A DNA stretch of 40,913 nt from an uncultured Holophagaceae bacterium. GTDB taxonomy: Bacteria; Acidobacteriota; Holophagae; Holophagales; Holophagaceae. Position 1 is the stretch's first letter. Each line of letters opens with the position of its first letter. The notes beneath the pieces are model-generated. The model made no database searches. It was not told the origin of the DNA and was given only the letters and a program-made list of their open reading frames with translations. The stretch is taken from NCBI GenBank assembly GCA_903927605.1, contig CAIYNT010000280.1, positions 1 to 40,913 on the forward strand. The letters run 5' to 3'. Of this stretch, positions 16,754-23,408 are shown piece after piece. Position numbers and translations under genes: made by a program.

Positions 16754-16784
16754 TACTCAGCAAACGCGGAGCGGTTGCTGAGTA
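16754..16784 (+). promoter_or_regulatory. Hairpin in the yebC leader
   Basis: TACTCAGCAA at 16754-16763 pairs with TTGCTGAGTA at 16775-16784, with an inner CGC-GGA-GCG stem after one A-G mismatch. It ends 31 bp before the yebC ATG and 20 bp before its AAGGAG. It may be a leader element, an operator or a second terminator. Confidence 0.5.
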
Positions 16785-16815
16785 GAACGAACGATTGATT
16801 GAAGGAGCACACCCT

Positions 16816-17547
16816 ATGTCCGGCCACAGCAAATGGTCCACCATCAAGCACAAGAAAGGCGCTGCGGATGCCAAGCGCGGCAAGGTCTTCACCAAGATCC
16901 TCAAGGAGATCACCGTGGCCGCGCGGCTCGGCGGCGGCGATGTCAACGCCAATCCGCGCCTACGTCTGGCCGTGGACCAGGCCAAAGGCAGCAACATGCC
17001 CAAGGACAACTGGGAGCGCGCCATCAAGAAGGGCACCGGCGAACTCGAGGGCGTGACTTATGAAGAAGTCATCTACGAAGCCTACGGTCCGGGCGGCGTG
17101 GCCATCATGGTCGAGGCCATGACGGACAACAAGAACCGCACCACCCCTGAAGTCCGGAGCTACTTCACCAAATTCGGCGGTGAACTGGGCGCCCAGGGCT
17201 CCGTGGCCTACTTGTTCACCAAGCAGGGCCAGATTGTGGTGGAGCCTGAAGTCACCGAGGACAAAGTCATGGAGGTGGCCCTGGAGGCCGGCGCCGACGA
17301 CGTGATCAACGAGGGGGAGGCCTGGGTCATCAAGACCAGTCCGGAGTCCTACCAGGCCGTGAAGGATGCCGTGGACGCCGCCAAGCTGCCGGTCATCGAG
17401 GCCAAGCTCATCATGGCACCCAGCACCAGCACTGCCCTCGAAGGCAACAAACTCGCCAGCTTCCTCAAGCTTGTGGATCTGCTCGAGGACAACGACGACG
17501 TGCAGAATGTGTGGCACAACGCCGACTACGACGAGCCTGAAGACTGA
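16816..17547 (+). CDS. yebC: YebC/PmpR-family protein
   Basis: A 243-residue member of the YebC (TACO1) family. Members act in translation, relieving ribosome pausing at proline-rich stretches, and some have been described as DNA-binding regulators. The signature N terminus [20 protein letters not shown] is intact. [20 protein letters not shown] and a C-terminal acidic [16 protein letters not shown] are as expected. AAGGAG lies nine bases before the ATG at 16816. The usual ruvC-ruvA-ruvB neighbours are absent. A long hairpin precedes the gene. Confidence 0.95.
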   Translation: MSGHSKWSTIKHKKGAADAKRGKVFTKILKEITVAARLGGGDVNANPRLRLAVDQAKGSNMPKDNWERAIKKGTGELEGVTYEEVIYEAYGPGGVAIMVEAMTDNKNRTTPEVRSYFTKFGGELGAQGSVAYLFTKQGQIVVEPEVTEDKVMEVALEAGADDVINEGEAWVIKTSPESYQAVKDAVDAAKLPVIEAKLIMAPSTSTALEGNKLASFLKLVDLLEDNDDVQNVWHNADYDEPED

Positions 17548-17564
17548 GGTCCCTAATGCTCAGG

Positions 17565-17577
17565 GCGCCGAAGGCGC
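17565..17577. terminator. Small GC hairpin between convergent genes
   Basis: GCGCC-GAA-GGCGC lies 17 bp after the yebC stop codon and before the end of the convergent membrane-protein gene. No T-run follows, so this is a weak terminator call. Confidence 0.3.
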
Positions 17578-17611
17578 AGAGCCTATCAATGTGGATCGGG
17601 GGCAGTACCGT

Positions 17612-18082
17612 TCAGCGCACCGGGGCGGCAATTGCGGCGGCCACCGGTTCGGGAACGAGTTTGGGAGCATCCTTGCGGAAGAGTCCCTTGTTGAAGACCG
17701 TGAACCCCACCGCCAGGAAGAGCACCACCACCAGCAGGGCGGAGCCGCGCCTACCCGCCGCCAGGGCCTTGGGTGTCATTTCCGAGAGCCCGAGGAGAAT
17801 GATGACCAGCGTCAGTTTGATGTGGAAGTAGATGCCCGCCTTAAAGGGATTCTGGCCACTCTGGAGCAGCAGCACCAGCAGCGCGATCCCCGCGAGGAAG
17901 GCCAGACGGAAGGACCACGCCACCACCTTGGCCCAGACGGTCGCAGCCAGACCTTGGAGATCCTCCCTGCCTTCTTCAAAACCTGAAAGCAGAAGAGCCA
18001 CCACCGCGGCGCCACCTCCGAAAGACATCGCCACGAAATGAAACCATCGGATTAGATTCACCGTTTCAAGTTTTGAATTCAT
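17612..18082 (-). CDS. Four-helix membrane protein, CopD/HemJ-like
   Basis: A 156-residue integral membrane protein with four hydrophobic helices near residues 10-33, 50-73, 85-103 and 114-133. Helix 1 has His15 (RWFHFVAMSFGGG) and helix 3 has His87 followed by a Lys (FHIKLTLVIILLGL). Paired membrane His residues in this arrangement recall the CopD and HemJ groups of heme-linked membrane proteins, but the match is faint and the call is tentative. A GAGG lies seven bases before the ATG. It is convergent with yebC and divergent from the duplicated region upstream of the Gfo/Idh gene. Confidence 0.65.
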   Translation of the reverse strand: MNSKLETVNLIRWFHFVAMSFGGGAAVVALLLSGFEEGREDLQGLAATVWAKVVAWSFRLAFLAGIALLVLLLQSGQNPFKAGIYFHIKLTLVIILLGLSEMTPKALAAGRRGSALLVVVLFLAVGFTVFNKGLFRKDAPKLVPEPVAAAIAAPVR

Positions 18083-18137
18083 GGCCGCCTCGCAGAGAAG
18101 GCCTCAGGGTAGCACCCTGATAGGCTGGGTTCATCGG

Positions 18138-18219
18138 GAGGAAGCTGAACCACCCGGGAGAGAGACCATGGACAAGCTGAGAGTCGCCGTTGTCGGTGTG
18201 GGACACCTCGGGCAGCATC
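18138..18219 (+). repeat. 82-bp direct repeat, copy 1
   Basis: It matches copy 2 (18315-18396) with eight mismatches and no gaps, and the last 42 bases are identical. The repeat spans the ribosome binding site and the first 17 codons of a Gfo/Idh oxidoreductase. The offset is exactly 177 bp. Confidence 0.9.
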
Positions 18220-18284
18220 GGGGGCCCCGCTCCACGATCCCGCGCAGCGGGGAGTGGGAAGGCGCCCCTGAACGGGGCGCCTGA
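18168..18284 (+). pseudogene. Truncated duplicate start of the Gfo/Idh gene
   Basis: From its own ATG and ribosome binding site this frame encodes MDKLRVAVVGVGHLGQH, the nucleotide-binding strand and Gly loop of the oxidoreductase downstream. It then runs into unrelated hairpin sequence and stops at codon 39. It is either a dead fragment left by a duplication or a short translated leader. The full gene starts 61 bp after its stop codon. Confidence 0.7.
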
Positions 18285-18291
18285 TCGCGGG
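18225..18291. repeat. Tandem GC-rich hairpins between the duplicate copies
   Basis: The first hairpin has arms CCCCGCT at 18225-18231 and AGCGGGG at 18246-18252. The second has GGCGCCCC at 18261-18268 and GGGGCGCC at 18274-18281 around a five-base loop. A longer pairing, CCCGCG at 18239-18244 with CGCGGG at 18286-18291, could enclose the second hairpin. The layout resembles REP/BIME-type palindromic elements. Confidence 0.65.
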
Positions 18292-18314
18292 CTGCCAGCT
18301 GGCGTGACCTGCCC

Positions 18315-18396
18315 GAGGAAGCTGAACCACGAGGGAGAGTAACCATGACGAAGTTGAGAGTCGCCGTTGTCGGTGTGGGACACCTCGGGCAGCATC
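18315..18396 (+). repeat. 82-bp direct repeat, copy 2
   Basis: This is the copy attached to the intact Gfo/Idh gene: ribosome binding site GAGGGAGAG, ATG at 18345 and the first 17 codons. Confidence 0.9.
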
Positions 18397-19310
18397 ACGC
18401 CCGGATCGCGGCTTCGGCGCCGGATGCCATCCTGACCGTCGTGGTGGACCCCGATCCCATCCGCGGGCCCGAGATTGCCGCTAAATTCAGTGCCCCGTGG
18501 GTCCCTTCTCTGGCCCAGGCATTGGCTGAGGTCGATGCCGTGCAGATCGCCGCACCCACAGGCTTCCACCATGCCCTTGGCATCCAGGCCCTTCGGGCAG
18601 GCAAGCATGTGCTGATGGAGAAGCCCCTCGCCGCGACCCTCGATGAGGGCCTGGCCCTATTGAAGGCTCTTGCCGAAGCCCGCGCCAAATCACCCGGAAT
18701 CGTGGCTCAGGTCGGCCATCTCGAACGCTTCAATCCCGCGGTCACCGCCCTTCGCGAGCGAGGGTTCAAGCCCCGCTTTCTCGAAGCCATTCGCGTCTCG
18801 CCCTTCCCCGCCCGCAGCCTGGAAGTGGATGTGGTGATGGACGTGATGATCCATGACCTCGACCTGCTGCGCGCCCTGGTGGGCCGACCTGTGATCGATG
18901 TGGAGGCCGTGGGGGTGCCCGTGCTGACTCCCTACGCGGACCTGGTGAATGCTCGCCTGAAGTTCGAGGGTGGCGCTTTCGCAACGGTCACGGCCAGCCG
19001 TGTGGCCCGCAAGAAGGAGCGGACCCTCCGCGCCTTCGGCGACAAGGAGTACGCCAGCCTCGATTTTGCCGCCCAGAAGCTGGAGCTGCTGCGCCTGGTC
19101 ATGGGCCCCGACGGCCCCCACGTGCAGCCTGAGACCGCCGACATCGAGGAAGGGGAACCGCTGCGCCTAGAGATTGAAGCCTTCCATGCTGCCTGTCTGG
19201 GCCGCAGCCAGGAGGGGGTCACCTGGGAGGAAGGCCAAGAGGCCATGGGGGTGGCCGATCAAGTGCAGAAGGCCGTCGCGAAGAGCCTGGCGGAGATGAG
19301 CCAAGCGTGA
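18345..19310 (+). CDS. Gfo/Idh/MocA-family NAD(P)-dependent oxidoreductase
   Basis: A 321-residue sugar dehydrogenase-type enzyme. The Rossmann loop is VGVGHLGQHHAR near residue 10. The family signature GKHVLMEKPLA contains the catalytic Lys, and a DLDLLRALVG segment holds the His-Asp pair (IHDLDLL). The segment QVGHLERFNPAV is like GnnA, the UDP-GlcNAc 3-dehydrogenase that supplies 3-amino sugar for lipid A. However, the partner aminotransferase GnnB is not in the window, so this is only a possibility. It overlaps the next gene by GTGA. Its 5' end is duplicated upstream. Confidence 0.88.
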   Translation: MTKLRVAVVGVGHLGQHHARIAASAPDAILTVVVDPDPIRGPEIAAKFSAPWVPSLAQALAEVDAVQIAAPTGFHHALGIQALRAGKHVLMEKPLAATLDEGLALLKALAEARAKSPGIVAQVGHLERFNPAVTALRERGFKPRFLEAIRVSPFPARSLEVDVVMDVMIHDLDLLRALVGRPVIDVEAVGVPVLTPYADLVNARLKFEGGAFATVTASRVARKKERTLRAFGDKEYASLDFAAQKLELLRLVMGPDGPHVQPETADIEEGEPLRLEIEAFHAACLGRSQEGVTWEEGQEAMGVADQVQKAVAKSLAEMSQA

Positions 19311-20263
19311 ACCGGTTATACGACCTCGCCTCCCTCACCAAACCCCTGGTGACGGCTCCGCTGGCGTTGGCCTTCCTCGATCTCCATGCGGATCGGCGCT
19401 GGGCACTGGGTTTCCATGACCGCGAGAGACCCCTCACAGTGCGTCAGTTGTTGTCGCACAGCTCTGGCCTACCACCCTGGCGGCCTTTCACGGGTGAATC
19501 CGTGGCCGAGCAACTGCGTCAGCCTGTGCCAGAGCACCCTCTATTGCGGCCTGCCACGCCAGGTTTGGCCACCTACTCAGACCTGAACTACCGACTCCTG
19601 GCGGAACTGCTGGAGACCGAGACGGAGATCCCCTTTGCGAGGCTGGGACAAGCCTCGGGGCTCAGTCCTGCACCCTGGCCGAGCGCACCTATCGAAGTCC
19701 CGAACGGCCCCGATGCCGTGGCCTGGACTCTGGCCACGGAGACACCCCTGCCCGCGCGGGATCCGCGCCTGCCCCACGATGCCAATGCCCGTGCCGGTAT
19801 GCAAGGACATGCCGGATTCGGCGCCACGGCGCCCCAGCTGCGCGCCACCCTGGACCGTTGGATGGCTTCTGGCTGGCCCGACCGCATGGCAGTGGAGACA
19901 GCCATAGGCGAGGGAGAAGCCCGCTGGGGCCTGGGCCTCCAGGCTGCTCTTGCTGGAACTGGCCGCTTTGGACAGCTGTTGTCTGGAATACCCGCTGGAT
20001 TCGGCCTCCACATCCTCGAGGATTCCTCTGAGAGCACCCCACCCGCCGCCCCGCCAGTGGACGGGGATCCAGGCTCCGCCTCGGGCTGGTGGTTCCACCT
20101 TGGGTATACCGGGCCCGCGCTGTTCTACCGCCCCTCGGACCGTTCCTGCATCGGCCTGCTGCTGAACCGCCGAGGCCCGGGTGGCGCTCTCCTGGATGCG
20201 GAGTCTCTGCGCGCGCGCCGCTGGGCGCTCCTCGCACCATTCGTGGGACAATCGGGCGGATGA
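19307..20263 (+). CDS. Beta-lactamase-fold serine hydrolase, short N terminus
   Basis: A 318-residue protein of the serine beta-lactamase/DD-peptidase-like superfamily. The SxxK motif is S-L-T-K at residues 9-12 (YDLASLTKPLVTAP), and RQLLSHSSGLPPW is the usual following block. YSD near residue 90 takes the YxN place, and HLGYTG near 264 takes the KTG place. The chain begins almost at the active-site serine, so the 40-80 residues that normally precede it are missing. The gene starts with GTG overlapping the oxidoreductase stop codon and ends overlapping the SpoIID-like ATG. This suggests translational coupling and a role in envelope or peptidoglycan metabolism. No signal peptide is seen. Confidence 0.82.
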   Translation: MNRLYDLASLTKPLVTAPLALAFLDLHADRRWALGFHDRERPLTVRQLLSHSSGLPPWRPFTGESVAEQLRQPVPEHPLLRPATPGLATYSDLNYRLLAELLETETEIPFARLGQASGLSPAPWPSAPIEVPNGPDAVAWTLATETPLPARDPRLPHDANARAGMQGHAGFGATAPQLRATLDRWMASGWPDRMAVETAIGEGEARWGLGLQAALAGTGRFGQLLSGIPAGFGLHILEDSSESTPPAAPPVDGDPGSASGWWFHLGYTGPALFYRPSDRSCIGLLLNRRGPGGALLDAESLRARRWALLAPFVGQSGG

Positions 20264-22368
20264 AGCCCTATCCCGTCCTCGCCCTGATCCTGTCGGCTAT
20301 TTGCGCCATCGCCGTGCAGCCGCCATTGAAGATCGGCCTCGACACCCAGGCCACAGAATGGATCGTGTCGCTTGAGAGCGGCGGCCAGGTATGTGATCGC
20401 GGTGGGAAACCGCTGATGAAGCTGGCACCGGAGGAGAAGCTGAGGATCTGGTGGGACAGCCGGGGCGTGTCGGATCCCACGACTGAATACCGCATCCAGG
20501 TGGGGGGAGCCCACAGTACCGCCGAGGCAGCAGCCTTGATGAAGAGGTTGAAGGAACTGGGCGAAGCCCCGGATCGGGTGAAGGTCCCGGATGCCGACTC
20601 CTGGCGCGTGCTCACTGGCCATTTCCCGGAAGCGGGCAGGGCCGAACCCGTGCTGCAGAAACTCCAGGATCTCGGTTTCGACGAGCTGTGGGTGGCCTCC
20701 GAAACCCGCCCCGGCCAGCCTCGCAAGGTCCGGGCCCTGTACGCCGTCACGGAACGGTACGAGCGGCGCGCCCTTCCCCCGAATGGAGTGTGGCTAAGAC
20801 CCACGGGCGAGCTCACCACCTTGCAGGGGAAAGGCCGCTACCGGGGCAAGCTGGAGATCTTCCCCAACGCTCAAGGCCGTCTGACTGTGGTGAACACATT
20901 GGACCTGGAGACCTACCTGCGCGGCGTGGTCCCCAAGGAGATGGGCGCCTGGGAATTCCCGAGCATCGAGGCCCTCAAGGCCCAGGCAGTGGCCGCGCGC
21001 ACCTATGCCGTGGCCAACCGAGGGAAACGCACAGCCGATGGCTTTGACATGGGAGATACGGTAGCCGACCAGGTCTACGGCGGCCGCGATGGTGAACAGT
21101 CGCTCACGGATCTCGCGGTCCAGGAGACCGAAGGGCTTTTCGCCACCTATGGCGGCCAGCCGATCCAGGCCCTGTTCATGGCCAATTGCGGAGGCCATAC
21201 CGCCAATGTGGCCGACGTCTTCGGCGGCGACGCACCCTACCTGCGCGCCGTCCCCTGCTACCCCGCGAAGCCACTGACGCTCCCCTATGTTTCAGGAACA
21301 TCCGTTACGCCCGAGAGCCCGCAGCCCTGGCTCAGCTGGGAACTCCTGCGCCTGGCCTCCGTCGCCATCCCCGCCGACTGGCTCTCCGGCGAGCGGCTGG
21401 CAAGGCCGGCCACCCTGGACGATCTCGCCGGACCCGTGCGGATCCTCCAGCGGCGTCTGGCCCTGGGGAGCCAGCCCCTTCCGCGGGAGGGGAATCTCAC
21501 CCTTGCCCTGGCCCGGGCCTTTGGCTTCCAAGGGCTCGTGGAGGGCCAGGAGCGGCCCCAGGACGCGGGCTACTTCCTGCCGGACTCCCTGCTGCCGGGG
21601 GATCGCCTTCTGGCGGCTTTTCTCACGCAGCGCGGCGTGGTGGGTGCTTCCTCCTGGGCCTCCAAGGAACCCATGACCCTCCGGCAGGCCCTCCAGACCC
21701 TGGGGCGCCTGTGGCAGGAACTGGAGCCCTTTACACCGGGAGAGGGGACCCTCCTGCTGGACCGGCAGGTGCGCCGGAAGCGGGGCGGGCCCGAACCTCT
21801 TTCACTGGCAGCCTCGCTGCTGCTGGCGGAAGAGGCGCCGGATGGTAGCTTGCGGTTGGTTCCGAAGGCCGACATCCAGGTGGGTGACCGCCTGAAGTGG
21901 ATTCCGAGCGAGGAGGGCCCTGTCCAGGTGCTGGTGCGCCGGCTCGACCCCGATGGTGCGGCCTGGGATCGCTACAACCCCACGGCCCACTGGCGGGTTG
22001 AATACACTGAATCAGAGCTGCTCGCTCTGGTGCGCAAACGCATCAAGGTGCCGGGCATCCAGGACCTGAAAGCCCAATACAACGACCAGGGCCGCGTTCT
22101 GGACCTCGCGCTTATTGATTCCCGGGATGCCGTGCACCGGGTTCGCGGGATGCACATCCGGGGTCTGCTCGGTCTCAAGGACAATGTCTTCCGCTGGCTC
22201 ACGGTCGGACAAGGCGCCAAGCGCCGCTGGATCTTCTATGGCCGGGGCTGGGGCCATGGGCTTGGCATGTGCCAGACCGGTGCCTATGGCATGGCCCTGG
22301 AGGGCGCCACCTTCCAGCAGATCCTCCAGCACTACTACCCGGGCATAACCCTCCAGCGGATCGATTAA
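20260..22368 (+). CDS. SPOR plus SpoIID/LytB-domain secreted protein
   Basis: A 702-residue exported protein starting with a signal peptide (MKPYPVLALILSAICAIAVQ). Residues 75-145 resemble a SPOR domain (YRIQVGGAHSTAEAAALMKRL, then WRVLTGHFPEAGRAEPVLQKL), which binds denuded glycan strands. The SpoIID/LytB domain follows: LETYLRGVVPKEMGAWE, ALKAQAVAARTYA, the MANCGGHTA block near 305-313, and FYGRGWGHGLGMCQTGAYGMA near 657-677. SpoIID is a lytic transglycosylase and LytB an amidase enhancer. About 350 residues separate the last two blocks, against roughly 100 in standard members, so a large insertion is present. ATGA overlap with the preceding gene. Confidence 0.88.
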   Translation: MKPYPVLALILSAICAIAVQPPLKIGLDTQATEWIVSLESGGQVCDRGGKPLMKLAPEEKLRIWWDSRGVSDPTTEYRIQVGGAHSTAEAAALMKRLKELGEAPDRVKVPDADSWRVLTGHFPEAGRAEPVLQKLQDLGFDELWVASETRPGQPRKVRALYAVTERYERRALPPNGVWLRPTGELTTLQGKGRYRGKLEIFPNAQGRLTVVNTLDLETYLRGVVPKEMGAWEFPSIEALKAQAVAARTYAVANRGKRTADGFDMGDTVADQVYGGRDGEQSLTDLAVQETEGLFATYGGQPIQALFMANCGGHTANVADVFGGDAPYLRAVPCYPAKPLTLPYVSGTSVTPESPQPWLSWELLRLASVAIPADWLSGERLARPATLDDLAGPVRILQRRLALGSQPLPREGNLTLALARAFGFQGLVEGQERPQDAGYFLPDSLLPGDRLLAAFLTQRGVVGASSWASKEPMTLRQALQTLGRLWQELEPFTPGEGTLLLDRQVRRKRGGPEPLSLAASLLLAEEAPDGSLRLVPKADIQVGDRLKWIPSEEGPVQVLVRRLDPDGAAWDRYNPTAHWRVEYTESELLALVRKRIKVPGIQDLKAQYNDQGRVLDLALIDSRDAVHRVRGMHIRGLLGLKDNVFRWLTVGQGAKRRWIFYGRGWGHGLGMCQTGAYGMALEGATFQQILQHYYPGITLQRID

Positions 22369-22375
22369 TTATTCG

Positions 22376-22421
22376 CTGGGTCATTTATCCAGGCATTGAC
22401 GGCAGATCGCTGATGACCCAG
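22376..22421. repeat. Inverted repeat with 9-bp arms
   Basis: CTGGGTCAT at 22376-22384 and ATGACCCAG at 22413-22421 flank a 28-base spacer containing TTGACG. It lies between the SpoIID-like gene and the next one, so it could be a terminator or an operator. Confidence 0.45.
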
Positions 22422-22445
22422 GTTTGCCCTGGAGGAGGTCCGGGC

Positions 22446-23393
22446 ATGGCCATGGATGCATGGATTCTCGGCGCGCCGCTGAAGGTGCTGCGACAGGAGG
22501 ATCATCCGTACCATGAGACCACCCTGGCCACCCTGGGCCGTCATGAGCTTGGTCTCTCCCGCCGAGAGGTGATCACCGGTCCGAGCTGCGAACTGTTTCT
22601 GGACGGTCGGTCCATCTACCTGCCGGGAGCGGCCGCTCCGGCTCGCGCCTGGTTCGACCTCTGTCGGGAACTGGGCTACGATCCGGCTCGGCACTGGGAC
22701 TGGGATCCGGCCCTGATCCTGTTCCAGCAGGTCGTCCCAGCCCTGGCTGCGGACTGGCATGAGCCGCCCCTGGCCCTCAACGCCCTGGGCCTGCCGGAGG
22801 GGGCGCTCAGCCTGGCCGGGCTTCGCCAGACCTTCGCCGAGGCCGTGGCGAGCATCCGCCGGGAGCACGCGGGCCCCGTGGGGGCCAAGGTCGCCGAAAC
22901 CTTCGAGTGGTTGCCCCTGAGGGCCGTGGTCTTCCATGATGACGCCCAGCTGCCCCTGGACTTTGAAGGTACGGGTCCCTGTGGTCGAGTCTCCCTCTGG
23001 CTGGGCATCCACCCGGATCGCCCGGTCATCATCGCGGGGCAGTCCCCTTCACCTACCCCCCGACTATGGGTTGTGAGAGATCTCGGCAGCCGCGATGCCT
23101 CCGAGGCCTTTCTCCTCGCGGCAGGCCTCGATCCCGTCCCGCCCAAGGGTTTCGAATCCGCCCTGCAGGCGGCCCTGGAGCGGCTCTGCCACTGGATGGA
23201 GGAACCTCTGGATGCCTACCGCCGGACTTATCCGGTGGGCATCTCCTGGCACCATGGCCGCCGCGAACGGCTGCTGGGCCGCACCATCGTCGACCTGCGC
23301 CCCGGTGACCCGCCCATGCTCATCCTCGATGACGGTACCGAGCTTGCCATCGATCCGGACCCCGTACCGTCGTGGAAACACGGCGGAATCTAG
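22446..23393 (+). CDS. Hypothetical protein
   Basis: A 315-residue soluble protein with no signal peptide or membrane segment. GGAGGAGG lies seven bases before the ATG at 22446. The N-terminal half is rich in Trp, Leu and Pro with mixed helix. The middle has FHDDAQLPLDFEGTG followed by a hydrophobic strand and HPDRPVIIAGQSP, and the C terminus has YPVGISWHHGRRERLLG. I do not recognise a family. It is separated from the upstream SpoIID-like gene by 77 bp and is convergent with the formate dehydrogenase gene (15-bp gap). It could be an accessory protein of either neighbour, but nothing in the sequence shows this. Confidence 0.7.
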   Translation: MAMDAWILGAPLKVLRQEDHPYHETTLATLGRHELGLSRREVITGPSCELFLDGRSIYLPGAAAPARAWFDLCRELGYDPARHWDWDPALILFQQVVPALAADWHEPPLALNALGLPEGALSLAGLRQTFAEAVASIRREHAGPVGAKVAETFEWLPLRAVVFHDDAQLPLDFEGTGPCGRVSLWLGIHPDRPVIIAGQSPSPTPRLWVVRDLGSRDASEAFLLAAGLDPVPPKGFESALQAALERLCHWMEEPLDAYRRTYPVGISWHHGRRERLLGRTIVDLRPGDPPMLILDDGTELAIDPDPVPSWKHGGI

Positions 23394-23408
23394 CGGCCAC
23401 CCAAGCGT

